Shown here: piece by piece, positions 11,680-22,258 of the stretch | Position numbering within the stretch: position 1 is the first letter of the stretch | Layout: each line of letters begins with the position of its first letter | The notes under the pieces: generated by a model | Told to the model about the DNA's origin: nothing | What the model saw: only the letters and a program-made list of their open reading frames with translations | Database searches by the model: none | Position numbers and translations under genes: made by a program | Source of the DNA: Bolinopsis microptera | Lineage: Eukaryota > Ctenophora > Tentaculata > Lobata > Bolinopsidae | Direction: 5' to 3' | Assembly: GCF_026151205.1 (NCBI RefSeq) | Contig: NC_087072.1 | Coordinates: 7,364,084 to 7,428,083, forward strand | DNA length: 64,000 nt

Positions 11680-12628
11680 TTAACGGGTGATGACTAAAAA
11701 ATGGGACTTTTTTCAAGGGTCTTTTTAGTGCCGATAAAACTATTTTAGGTTCAAACCAATGAAACAGCGTTGTAAAGCGGGCAATTTTGAACAAGTATGG
11801 TCAATGACAAGCGCCCATGAGCCCATTTTGATTGGTTCAGGAGGGCTTCTTTCTTCAAGCTCAAAAATTCGTCTGTACAGTTGGGCCTAAAATCGTGTTG
11901 GCGCAGTCTCTTCTTTTGTGCCCTAGGGCCCATGTATGCTTGTTAGCCATATTCCGGGCATGTACATGTGTTGCCAGGATACTAAAGAAGTCCTCTATGG
12001 GTTGAGATTGTCAAAATTTACTTTGGTCGATCACTTTTGGGACGAAATTAACCCTATGGCAAATAAAGATGTGGTTTTCATAGACAAATACAATCTAGCC
12101 CCCTCCTAACGAACCACCTTCCACCCTTTGGGGATATTTTCTTGTAGGAACAACACCAGGCAAGGCTCCAAGCACTTTGATTTTTACGTGGTACCATTAT
12201 AGACCATGCTAAAGCCTATAGTTGACCTAGCCTCTATCTTTCACACGGTAAAATTTTACCCCTCAGGTGGTTTTGAGCTCAAATATCTTCTTACTGGTTT
12301 TAGCTACGCTGATGGGTGTTGAACCCTCGTCTTAAGCATAAAATTCGGCATACTCTCTGCTAAATATTTTTTGGTATGGAAGCTTTAACTACCTGTGAGG
12401 CGACTTCTGTGAACAGTGCTTTACTGTAAAACTTTTATAGGACCCCTCCCCTAGTTCGAGACCATTATCGGGGACAAAGATCAACCAATTTGATCAAATG
12501 GGGGCGGAAACTGTTCGAGTATCGTTCAGAGTATAACTGGTGGTTGTGGTAAAATATCAAAATTTTGTTCAGGTGGAATCTGAGGGCTAAAAAACATGTA
12601 GTCCCATTTTTTATTCATCACCCGTTAT
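11680..12628. mobile_element. ~950-bp inverted-repeat DNA element
   Basis: The left end TTAACGGGTGATGACTAAAA, running on to ATGGGAC, is repeated inverted at the right end (GTCCCAT...CATCACCCGTTA), giving a terminal repeat of about 28 bp with one or two mismatches. The interior has no intact gene. No clean target duplication was found. The outermost dozen bases recur at one end of the 9,617-9,701 micro-element and at about 23,533, suggesting a common transposase elsewhere in the genome. Confidence 0.6.
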
Positions 12629-13370
12629 TAGATTTTAAGTTAGAGTTTGATTTGGGATTATACTGGTTCATCTACTCTGAGCTCCTGCTGTAAGAGTATT
12701 GGACACTTTTGTCCCATGAAAATCTTTTCAAAATTTACATACAATATAACATGTGGCGCAAAATAAAATCAAAATATGGATGGAGATTTGCCAAACTCAA
12801 TAGTCTCTAAAGGCATTTTCAAGTGATTTCATCAAATTTTGAGCTTGGAGAACTTCTGTTTCCTGAATTAATCCTTATCAACCCCAGCTGTCGTTATGAA
12901 CGTTGCATTTTTTTCAGGATCTAGATCCTGAAACATCTGGCAAACTTGGCAAAGAGACACTCATTCTCACACCTAAACCATCAGACAGCTACATATACAG
13001 AGCAGGGAAAATATGGAACACAGTACGACAAAATCTCGTGCTAACTACATTCACCTGTAAGCCCAATCACCTCAAATCATCTATAAAAATAACCATCGCT
13101 CACACTCAAAAGTAAGGAGAACCAAATGACTGGAACTTGGCCTTAATTAACAGTGTTCGACAAAATTCAAAAACTTTAAAATTGACCTTACTTAGATAAG
13201 ATTACTTAAGATTACTTAAGCTTGCAAAAGCTGTATTATCTTAGCAAAATATAACTTGCAGCAGCCCCATACCTTGTCATAAACATAATACCGAAACTTC
13301 CTCTGTGATCACATCTTTCTCTATGGGTGCAAAATGAATATATATAGTTTTATTAGTTTCATACTTACTT
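12629..13370. other. Intergenic, LINE remnant and tandem GATTACTTAA only
   Basis: Besides the LINE remnant at 12,912-13,115, a short direct repeat (AGATTACTTAAG twice near 13,197-13,221) is visible. Otherwise nothing. Confidence 0.4.
12912..13115 (+). pseudogene. LINE reverse-transcriptase C-terminal remnant
   Basis: The open frame resembles the extreme C-terminus of CR1/Jockey-type reverse transcriptases: a Tyr/Arg-Ala-Gly-Lys-x-Trp-Asn-x-Val-Arg segment followed by Thr/Lys-rich sequence and a Lys-rich end. The catalytic domain is absent. A TTTTTTCAG just upstream resembles a splice acceptor, but 5' truncation of a LINE is the simpler reading. The family assignment is from memory of the motif only. 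Confidence 0.35.
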
Positions 13371-15324
13371 GCTTACTTACTTACTTGATTAGGTCTCCTC
13401 AATCATTCGAGTGGCCTGCACCAATGAACTCCCGTTTGTGACGTATCATCTCCCTCCAAAGTTTTCGGTCACTAGCCATCTCGCTCGCTCCTTCTAGGTC
13501 TATGTCAGTGTTTCCTGTAAACGCTGCAGCATCTTCCAGCAAACATTTCATCCAGTTCTTTCTTGGACGGCCCCTAGATCTTCTCCCATGCGCAGGGGTC
13601 CAGTTAAGCAGGTACTTAGGAAGCCTAGTGTCTGGCATTCTGGTGACATGGCCAAACCAACGCAGGCGGTTTGCTCCTATGAACGTCTCTACTGGATTTA
13701 TCTTTGCACGCTCCAGCACTTCAGTGTTTCTAACCCGATCGAGCCATCTTATCCTTAGTATTCTCCTCAAGCAACGCTGATGGAACACCTCAAAGCGATG
13801 TAGCTGCTTTTTGGTTGTGTTCCAAACCTCACTACCATATAACAATATTGTCAAAACCGCTGCCTTATAAATCCTGATCTTTGTATAAGACTGGATGTTG
13901 CGGTTTTTCCATATATTACTCAGTTGATTGAAGGCTCCGGAAGCTTTCTGAATCCTAGCTGACAGCTCACGGTCGATAGTACCGTCGCTGGAAATAATTG
14001 TACCTAAGTACGTAAAGTCACTAACTTGCTGCACTGGCGTGTCTTCAACAGTGATGTTCACTGTGGCTTCTTTCGTGTATGGCCGTTGAGAGGTTGCTTT
14101 ACCAATGACCATAGCCTCAGTCTTTTTACCATTGATTCTGAGACCTCCCTGGGCACCATACATACACAAAAGGTCAGTTGTTTCTTGAAGACCTTCCTCG
14201 CTGTTATCCATTACAGCCATGTCATCTGCATAGTCTGTATCTAACACAGTGATATCATCAACAAGCGGACTGATAGATCTTTGAAGAACCGCTCCGTGGG
14301 ACACCACTTTGTTGCTTTCTGTTCTCTCAGCAGCCACATTGAGGCAGACATTAAAAAGTGGGGGACCCTGAATGTCTCCTTGGCCACTGCCTGAACTTAC
14401 TTCAAACCATTCTGATAGTTCACCATTGTGTCTAACAGCACTGACAGTTCCATTAAAGAATGCCTGTATTATTCGAATGTATTTACATGGCAGGCCATAA
14501 TGACTGAAAGCTTTCCAAATATAATTCCTGTCGATAGAATCAAAAGCTGCCTTGAAGTCCACAAAATTTACATACAGGGGGAGATTATATTCAATGCAGT
14601 TATGTATAATAGTGCGGAGTGAATAAATCTGATCAATGCATGATATGTTCTTTCTGAACCCACACTGATTGTCTCGTAGCAAACTTTCTAAACCGTCACT
14701 CATGCGTTGTAAAATGATGATTTGATACAGTTTCGATGCTGTAGATCTTAAAGTGATCCCCCTATTATTGGAGCAATGAGAGGTATCACTCTTCTTTGGT
14801 ACAATTATCACGATGCCTTTCAACCAGTCGTCAGGCACTGCTTCTGAATTCCAAACTTTAGAGAACAATTTCTCCATCCTATCCACAAGACCACTTGCCC
14901 CATACTTTAACTGCTCATTAGAGATTTCGTTAATCCCAGCACTTTTGTGGTTCTTCAATTTTTTGAGACAGTTTAAAATCTCAAGTCTAGTGGGGGGACC
15001 ATCACCATCACCAAGATAAGAAAAGCATGGAACCACTTCAAGATGGTCCAGGTCAGACAGATCCGCATTCGTGGGAGGAGGGTTTAATAGCTCCGAAAAA
15101 TGTTCTCCCCATCTCTCTCTCTGAGCAGAGGGATCAGCAATCAACTTCCCGGATTTGTCTCTTACAGCAGTTGATTTTCGATTCTTCTTACCGGACAGTG
15201 TTTTTATCCGTTGCCAGACTTCCCTTTGCCGGCCATGGACAGCAGCTGTTTCCAGATCTGCTGCAACTCTAAGAGCCCAATTCTCGTCGTCTTTCCTGCA
15301 GCTCTTTTTGACAAGTTTCGTAGA
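13356..15324 (-). mobile_element. RTE-type LINE, 5'-truncated, with AAGT-repeat tail
   Basis: A non-LTR retrotransposon copy on the minus strand. Its 3' end is marked by an (AAGT)n tail (13,356-13,388 as ACTTACTT on plus). The same tail and the same adjoining 3' sequence (GGTCTCCTC, GTGGCCTGCACC) occur in the LINE at 25.1 kb. The 5' end is lost at about 15,322, where the coding similarity stops at an in-frame stop. RTE-clade elements typically end in short microsatellite tails. Confidence 0.85.
13399..15321 (-). CDS. LINE reverse transcriptase (5'-truncated ORF)
   Basis: The minus-strand frame is open without interruption to about 15,321. The first Met is at 15,144, but similarity to the second LINE (36.1-37.1 kb) continues upstream through a Trp-rich, Lys-rich linker, so the true protein began further 5' with an endonuclease that is missing. 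Counting from Met-15,144, reverse-transcriptase marks are TLRSTASK (131-138), the catalytic Asp in FVDFKAAFD (about 197), GSGQGDIQGPP (252-262) and the YADD box (305-308). Downstream are the thumb region and a C-terminal RWFGH and RGRPRKNW motif typical of the RTE clade, the one linked to 'craniofacial development protein 2-like' database entries. The absence of stops suggests a recent insertion, although the copy cannot mobilise itself. Confidence 0.85.
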   Translation of the reverse strand, partial: TKLVKKSCRKDDENWALRVAADLETAAVHGRQREVWQRIKTLSGKKNRKSTAVRDKSGKLIADPSAQRERWGEHFSELLNPPPTNADLSDLDHLEVVPCFSYLGDGDGPPTRLEILNCLKKLKNHKSAGINEISNEQLKYGASGLVDRMEKLFSKVWNSEAVPDDWLKGIVIIVPKKSDTSHCSNNRGITLRSTASKLYQIIILQRMSDGLESLLRDNQCGFRKNISCIDQIYSLRTIIHNCIEYNLPLYVNFVDFKAAFDSIDRNYIWKAFSHYGLPCKYIRIIQAFFNGTVSAVRHNGELSEWFEVSSGSGQGDIQGPPLFNVCLNVAAERTESNKVVSHGAVLQRSISPLVDDITVLDTDYADDMAVMDNSEEGLQETTDLLCMYGAQGGLRINGKKTEAMVIGKATSQRPYTKEATVNITVEDTPVQQVSDFTYLGTIISSDGTIDRELSARIQKASGAFNQLSNIWKNRNIQSYTKIRIYKAAVLTILLYGSEVWNTTKKQLHRFEVFHQRCLRRILRIRWLDRVRNTEVLERAKINPVETFIGANRLRWFGHVTRMPDTRLPKYLLNWTPAHGRRSRGRPRKNWMKCLLEDAAAFTGNTDIDLEGASEMASDRKLWREMIRHKREFIGAGHSND

Positions 15325-16076
15325 AATTTAAAAGTTCTATAAAAATTTATATATGGATTATAAATATTTTGTTGGTGTGTTTTGTGTTATGCATCTTTAT
15401 ACCTATTTTAGAAGAGATTTTTATAGAATGTTAGAAGTACAGTACGGTCAGTTTTAGACGAATTAAGCATAAATGACATCATTGCCATGTCTGAAGTGGT
15501 TTGTAAATGGGCCATTGTTAGACCCAAGCGTTTTGGTCCCTCATTCCTGCAACTCAGCATTGCCTACTGTAAAGTAGGCATTTTTCTAAGACAATAGAGA
15601 AACTGACCTTGTCTCACTAAATTCAACCACTTGCAAACTTATTTGGTTCATTGAATATTTTATTTCATATAGCAACTTGAGTTTACCTTAAATGCAGCCT
15701 GTTGCTCCCGCCCATAGGACGTTGGGAGCATTTCAGCACCGAAATTACATTATGTTTATAAATATATGTTATTGCCGTTCATTATTTGATGAAAATTTCA
15801 AATCAAATCAGGAACATTTTGCGAAAAACTGAGCTAGAAACCTGATGTTCAATGCGGTGAATGATTGCCGGAGATTGCCTGGCCTTACGGCCCGCCCTGG
15901 GCCGCTAAGTTGAGGTCGCAATGTGACATTGAGACAAGCGAATGATCAAAGTGTTTGCCTGCTAGGAACTCTGTCGGTACTCTTACAAAAGTGTTGCTGA
16001 CCAGATCAGCTGACTGTTCAGCCGACATTGTACCGTTGTTATAGTCGGTAACCTGAATACTGATTATAAACCAATA
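15325..16076. other. No gene recognised
   Basis: AT-rich, with a more GC-rich patch at about 15,860-15,930. No domain, RNA or repeat identified. Confidence 0.4.
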
Positions 16077-16554
16077 CAGTGCAGAAACCCCGATTTACCG
16101 CACAGTTTGGGGAGAGAGAAATAGTACGGTAAACAGGGGTGTACGGTAAATCATGGTTTTAACTTACAGTCCCCGTCAGATCACATGGTTTCTCTCCGCA
16201 CATAATTGGTTTCCAATTTGTCATGGTTATGGTTTGATTCACGATGTCAATCCTTCGCATCTCGCCGATCTGCATACTGTGGTTGCGAGAAGCATTATTG
16301 GATGCGCGCGCGCGACCCAGTAGTGCATCGCGCTACAAGGTTATGGTCCACAAACTCTAATATACGAGGTGATTACGAGAAACAACGAGTCTGACAAGCT
16401 TGCTTGAGATCAGGGACCCATTTATAAGCCGTATTCCAAAGGCTCACGTGATACTAAACTAAGACATTTTTTCTAAATTTTGGGGGAAAGGGAGAGGTAC
16501 GGTAAATCGGGGTTTACGGCGAATTGGGGCACGGCGAATCGGGGATTTATTGTG
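16077..16554. mobile_element. Pogo-like MITE with TA target duplication
   Basis: The left end CAGTGCAGAAACCCCGATTT and the right end (complement CACAATAAATCCCCGATT) form imperfect terminal repeats flanked by TA (16,075-16,076 and 16,555-16,556). The CAGTG...CCCCGATT(T/C)(A/G)CCG pattern resembles pogo/Tigger ends. Subterminal copies of TACGGTAAA(T/C) occur at both sides. It contains a nested hairpin element at 16,233-16,338 and no transposase. Confidence 0.65.
16233..16338. mobile_element. Hairpin micro-element, CTACAA-end subfamily
   Basis: A 106-bp insertion flanked by GGTTATGG (16,225-16,232 and 16,339-16,346). It starts TTTGATTCACGATGTCAAT and ends CGCGCTACAA, closely matching the element at 46,468-46,596. 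It is nested inside the pogo-like MITE, so it inserted later. Confidence 0.85.
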
Positions 16555-16877
16555 TATAAGGCTGGTGAAAAAAATGTGTGGTATGTGATCGTAGGAAGTT
16601 TAATTAGGCCCATTTTGTAGTTGAACACAGTCCACAGATGATTAACTAATCTACTCACGACAAAAGAAAGTTCCTTGACCTTCTTTTCTATAACATGATA
16701 GATGTGATGGTTCTGGGGGGAAATGAGATACCTTATTGGACGTTATTTAACAGGAAATTGCGTGAACGGACATAATTTTTAACGGACATTAAAATGAAAG
16801 CTCGATGGAATTCAAAACCATTAAAAACCGGAATTTTTTCCTCTTTTTGTGCGGTTTTTCAATTTAAGCAGATAAAA

Positions 16878-17371
16878 TTTGACCAAAACCCATAATCATG
16901 GGTAGAGTGGACCGCTGCCAGTGTCTCTCTTTCCCAAACAAAAGGAAATGATATTAATTTGATTGACCGTTCTCAAATGCAAAATGATACCGAGAATGAA
17001 ATCGGTCGCTCGCTTTTCCCATTCATTCACGGCTTTCGAATTGTAATAAGTTTCGATTGATTACATCAATCAGATGCTGTAAAAATCTCTTTGGGTTGCG
17101 TTCGGGTCGATACCTAGTATTTCGGGGTAAGGGTGGTAGTTACTACTGCTGAAGTTTATTGAATCTTTATTGCCGAGTACAGCTGCCTTTGGGTAGTTTT
17201 TCATAGTCTATTACAATTGTAAATGAATGGGAAAAGCGAGCGACCGATTTCATTCTCGGTATCATTTTGCATTTGAGAACGGTCAATCAAATTAATATCA
17301 TTTCCTTTTGTTTGGGAAAGAGAGACACTGGCAGCGGTCCACTCTACCCATGATTATGGGTTTTGGTCAAA
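16878..17371. repeat. Large inverted repeat, ~155-bp arms, ~170-bp spacer
   Basis: The left arm (about 16,878-17,031) is the near-perfect reverse complement of the right arm (about 17,221-17,371). It runs from GACCAAAACCCATAATCATG inward to CTTTTCCCATTCATT. A weaker pairing (AATTGTAATA with TATTACAATT) continues inward. No terminal motif or target duplication was recognised. It could be a foldback transposon or a recent inverted duplication. Confidence 0.9.
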
Positions 17372-18660
17372 TATCATCTATTTTTGATTATAATGTCAGG
17401 GTACTTTATAAAGTCGAAATATAAACTGATATCTTCATTAATAAGGAGGAAGTTTCAACGATTTCGAAATTTTTCCTTTAAAAACATTTCCTTGTGTTTA
17501 GGTAAGCATATCGGTCGATCACTGACTGAATATGCCACTTAATATTCATTCAAGTTGGCATTAAATTCATATATAATGACATTAAACTGTCGTGGCAAAG
17601 CAGAATTTGTTGGAAATCACGAATGAGCAAAATTCTCACCTTTCGCGCGTGCAAACTTTGAGCGGACGTTGCGTGCGCATTCAATATTGAATCGCCGTAA
17701 ATTTTTGCATGTAATTGTTTTATATATAGTTTGATAAGCATGCAAAGTTTCAAAGTATTTCAAGAAGAATTGTAATCACAACGGCACTCTAAAGTTGACA
17801 GAAAATGACGAAAACAGCAATTTTCAGTGATTTTAGCAATTTTCTATCAATTTGGGCGTGTCCCCACGTGTGCAACTTTTCTATTTTCAACTTTAAAACT
17901 AGCCTAATGCACAATTTATACCTATAGGAAGCAGAACTGAGCTCCGCATCCCAAGGCATGGCCCAACACCAGAGAATACTAAATCGCAAAATTGACGTTT
18001 TTATAAAATAATTCTTCAAAAAAGCACAAACTTCAATGACGAATATCTTTATGAAGGAGCAAGCTAGAAAAACTTTCCGGTAGATTTTCAGAATGCTTGA
18101 ACAATTATCTAAGATGAAAATTTCCTCAGATTTTGAATACAATTACTTTTTAATGGTGTAAAATCATTTTTAAAAGTTATTACTTTGTCAAAAATCAAGT
18201 TTTAAAAACGGTTAACTTGATGACGTCATCAAAGGGTGTTCATGACGTCAAATAATTTGTTTGTACAATGTAAACTAAAGTGTAAACAATTATTTTCAAG
18301 ACCTGTGGTCGGAAATGGCTGTATCTTTTATACTTTTGAATCTATGGACAATTAAATACAGGCTACAATTGACTGGCAAAGCGTCTATCCCTGAATATGT
18401 ATATATATGTATATATCACGACAATCTGTCATAAAACAGGGGTTCTAGAAAACCCACTTCCCGATGTTCCTGAAACCTGAAACTTTTTTTGCAGTCGATT
18501 TGGTCAACGTCTAGACGCCCTGAAAAATTTCAGATCTCTAACTTAATTTTAACATGGTTTTTAAGGCACCTGAATATGGCGATTTTGGGTTTTTTTACCG
18601 AATTTCGTATAACAGTGCTGGCGAGTATTTTATGCAAATTTCTTAAAAATCTCAACATAA
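17372..18660. other. No gene recognised
   Basis: AT-rich interval. The minus-strand frame at 17,789-18,142 has no domain signature. Short TATATATG runs occur near 18,400. Confidence 0.4.
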
Positions 18661-18663
18661 CTA

Positions 18664-19000
18664 TTTTTTATTCCTGTCATCTTTGACATCAAATTAGAAT
18701 GTTTTGAACTAAAATAAATCTGCTGAACGACTTCCGATGAGTCTTAATGTCTGAAAAACTCCTGCCGGAGGCGGCGGCCTTCGGCCGCCGCCTCCGGCCG
18801 GAGTGCACGCTTCGCGTGCACGAAAGAGGCTTGTAAAACGTGTAACAAAGAGGGTATAATAGTAAAGGGGGTATAATAGTAAAGGGGGTATAATAGTAAA
18901 GGGGGTATAATAGTAAAGGGGGTATAATAGTAAATGGGGTACATAGTATACCCACAATAAATGCAACGGTCGTGCTTGCCAGCACTGTGATATGTGTACA
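18664..19000. repeat. Dispersed repeat with 17-bp minisatellite and GC hairpins
   Basis: The flanks (CCTGTCATCTTTGACAT, GATGAGTCTTAATG and, on the right, CTTGCCAGCACTGTGATAT) match 39,178-39,360 in the same orientation. Within it, five copies of a 17-bp unit (GGTATAATAGTAAAGGG) run from about 18,852 to 18,937. A GC-rich segment at about 18,770-18,830 forms two strong hairpins with TTC loops and is absent from the 39.2-kb copy. It is followed by TTGTAAAACGTGTAACAA, which resembles the ends of the micro-elements, so it is probably a member of that group. Confidence 0.75.
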
Positions 19001-19484
19001 TGTAAAATAATCGGCAATGGTAAGTAAAATAGTTTATAATTAATTTCTCCCGCTGAGTAGATAAATAATAATAATATTAACCAAGAAAAACAATTAGTGG
19101 CGAAGCTGAACGAGTTAAATTCAAGTATCTCTCTGGAAGTGGTAGAGCTGCAGTTATAATATTAATAAGATCGTTCATCGCCCGGTACAATTACCATTTG
19201 CATAGATTGAGCCAGAAGATGTGGAGGCAGACTCGCCATGCAGACTCATAATAAATGAACGAGGAATTATAGAAGCCGAGGAAGTGATCATGCCATAATA
19301 TGATTAAAATTTGAATAACAACTTGTTTTTATTGATCCAATGATATAATTTAGTCCGATGACAGAAATTGGAATTTACCGAAATTATAAAGTGGTCATAT
19401 CTTCAATCCTGGACAATAAGTTCGTAGGGGAATACTTTTGGGAAAAAATGTCAACGGACTTTGATTTGGACGAACTGTCCAATT

Positions 19485-20040
19485 AGAAATTCCGTAGGGC
19501 TCCATCCTAGGACCTCCTGTTTTTGTAATATTTATTAATGACATTTCAAAATGCGTAAGTCAGTTAAGGTAGTGGTACACAAATCACCCTATATATGTAC
19601 CTATAATATATGCTGTAGACACCCAAATATCCTACAAGCACTGCGATGTTGGGTGGAAGAACCAAAATGAAATTTCATCCCAATAAATGCTAAGTGCTCT
19701 CTATTTTTATAAGCAAAATGAGCTTTCAGATTTTTCTTCACCCTGGATGGATTGGCACTAGTCCAGAGTAAAGACAACAGACTAAAGTGGGATGAGAACA
19801 TGCTCACCCTCTGGCTCTGTATAAAAGCTGGTTCACGTCTAGGTTTAATTAAATAAAAAGAACTCTACGGTTTATTAAGGACCGTAAACAAAAGAGGGTT
19901 CCATATCTAGCGCTAATTAGAGGCCTTTTTGAAAATTGCAGTGTTGCCTGGAGACTGCAGCAAGTGTTGTTTTTATTAACAACAAGAATTGCGCCCGTTG
20001 TTTCGTTTTGGCGGACGCTAGATTTCCATTTCACTATAAC
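19485..20040 (+). pseudogene. Degenerate CR1/Jockey-like LINE reverse transcriptase
   Basis: On the plus strand a frame reads Gly-Ser-Ile-Leu-Gly-Pro-Pro-Val-Phe-x-Ile-Phe-Ile-Asn-Asp-Ile (19,498-19,548), the conserved LGPxLF.I.IND reverse-transcriptase block. Downstream at about 19,855-20,030 is sequence resembling the thumb block (Lys-Arg-Thr-x-Arg-Phe-Ile ... Leu-Ile-Arg-Gly-Leu-Phe-Glu-Asn-Cys-Ser-x-Ala-Trp). The pieces lie in different frames with stops between them, so the copy is dead. The clade is inferred from the motif and is different from the RTE copies. Confidence 0.6.
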
Positions 20041-20044
20041 TATT

Positions 20045-21390
20045 AATATAAGCTCTAATCAGCTCACCTTATAATAATAATATTGAAACATCAGTAGACT
20101 ACGCGTGCCACATTCAAGTTGGGCTTATTACAAAATACTATACATTACTAGTATACATTAAAATACGCTCGTGCCGCGCATTCATTGACCACAGACTAGC
20201 TATACACCACATCTCCGCAAGCAATCCCCGTGCGCGTGCGCGCGGCAAGTTGACATGGTAACGAACGGAAGCAAGCAAGTAAGGAACACGACATATATTT
20301 GACCCACCTACCGCTATCTCCAAAATCCACGTTTTTCTGCAAAAACGTCCATTCGTAACCTTTCACTATTGCCTTTTTTCAAAAGGGTGAAAAGGAAAAA
20401 ATTAAATCATCCAGCGCAGAGGAGTTTAGTGGATCCTTGGGGAACAGGATCATCGCTAATTACTATAAATATAATGACATTATGTCATTGACATCGAGTA
20501 TTTGGCTAGTTAAAGGAAGCTAGACCTAATGCTAATGGAGATTTGAGCTGGATGCCAAAGGCGACAGAACAGACAACTTTTCCTTGATGTGTACTGTGGA
20601 AGCTTTTCATGGCAAAGCATTTTTGGGACAGAATGACAGATCTGACTAAGTCCTGGAATGAAAATTTAAAATGATATTTTAAAGTGGTCCGATCCCCGAC
20701 ACCGATAATAAAGTCATGATACTGAATATAACATATAATATAACAATTTCATTTAATCTGTTGCCGTGAGATTATTGCAGATAATATTGAAATCATGAAA
20801 ATTGAAAGAAAACTATAAGTATAAAAGAAAGGGCACAAGAAACAAAAATGAAAAATAACGCTATAACGAAAGCACTCAATATAATCCTAGATTAAAACTG
20901 CGACTTAAGTTGTCTTTGAGGCCGGTGTGGACCATTTGATTTTAAACAGTATAATATAAAGTAACAATCTCACAATTTTAAATTTTAAATAATCAAACAA
21001 TTAAAAACTGTTCATTGTTTTCTTCATTTTAGAGAAACTACCATTTGCACTAATAGGAAAAAAAACACCGTATGCCAAATAACTGTTAACAGAAGTAGTT
21101 ACCGTACTTAAAAAATTTGATATTGTCTATCTAGCATTCCACGTTATTAACAGTAGAAAAGTAATAAGTAAGAAAAAGAACGTGAGTAATATACATACGA
21201 TAACAGCAATGAGTCAGAAGTTTGGAAGAATCGTCAAGGGTGCAGCACATGTTGAACAATTAATTGCACTGAACTAAAAGACTTCTTTGTCAGTTCGTCG
21301 ACGCTCGATTGGCCGAATCTAATCCATTTTCTGATTGGACCAAACTTTGGGAGGGTATCTCACTAAATTGGTGGTAGCACCATCTAAGAT
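20045..21390. other. No gene recognised
   Basis: AT-rich. A GC-rich patch at about 20,160-20,250 contains CGTGCGCGTGCGCGCGG. No gene seen. Confidence 0.4.
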
Positions 21391-21392
21391 TA

Positions 21393-21490
21393 GAAGTACG
21401 TACCGTACCCGGCTTAAAGTACCTACGGTACGACGTTTTTTATTAGTACGTACCGTGCAGCTATTTTTAAAAGTACGTACCGTAAAATTG
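21393..21490. repeat. Four degenerate AGTACGTACCGT repeats
   Basis: AGTACGTACCGT or a close variant (once AGTACCTACGGT) starts near 21,395, 21,418, 21,448 and 21,472, with 24-30-bp spacing. The core GTACGTAC is self-complementary. The 64-codon plus frame (Val-Arg-Thr-Val repeats) is a by-product. Confidence 0.7.
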
Positions 21491-22258
21491 TTTAAATTGT
21501 TCACGGAAGAGATGAATTTGTTTTTCTGATACCTCCACCACGGTACTGATCGGTACCACAACTTTATCAACATAAAGCTAAAAGATCTGTTGTACAAAAT
21601 CAAGGGAGTCATGACGCCGAGAAACTTGCGGATCCTGAAAAGGAATCCTTAAATCTACCAAAATGTTACCCGACTGAAATATTATAGTTGTCTACGACCC
21701 TGCTAAAGACAACGATGTGATATAATCACTAAATCAGTTAACACTTAATTACTACTAATACGTTTCTTCTTAATTGTAGTTGTATACATCTTACTATCTG
21801 TTACAAAATGACGTACAAAAATCGCTCAACAAGTAAATAAACACCTGGTCATCTGGCTTACTATATATCCAACAAACTTGATAACAAATAAAACTGTCTA
21901 ACATCAAGACTATCTTATAACTTGACCATAGCGTACGAGGGATTGTAATACTAATTATATCGGCAGGTGGGTTCTAAGAAATTGAAGATCACGTAAAATA
22001 AGGACTATAATAATATTTAGTTTACAACTATAATTATAGGATCAGAGTTACTAACGACAGAATAACTAATTGATATTTAATAGTACAATCTCGAGTCCAA
22101 GGTGTACTAACTACGGTGGAGCACCATCGGGTAGGCTCAACTACGATAACCATATACTTAAATGTCCAACTAATTGTAGATGTTGTCACCATAGTGATAA
22201 CACTTTAATAACTCAGCAGTACGTAAGGTGTTTAGTGAATAGTGATGAGGTTATTATA
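21491..22258. other. No gene recognised
   Basis: AT-rich sequence between the GTACGTAC cluster and the 780-bp repeat. Confidence 0.4.

Noticed and set aside
16206-16394. 62-codon plus-strand frame
   Set aside because: It spans a nested micro-element within a pogo-like MITE.
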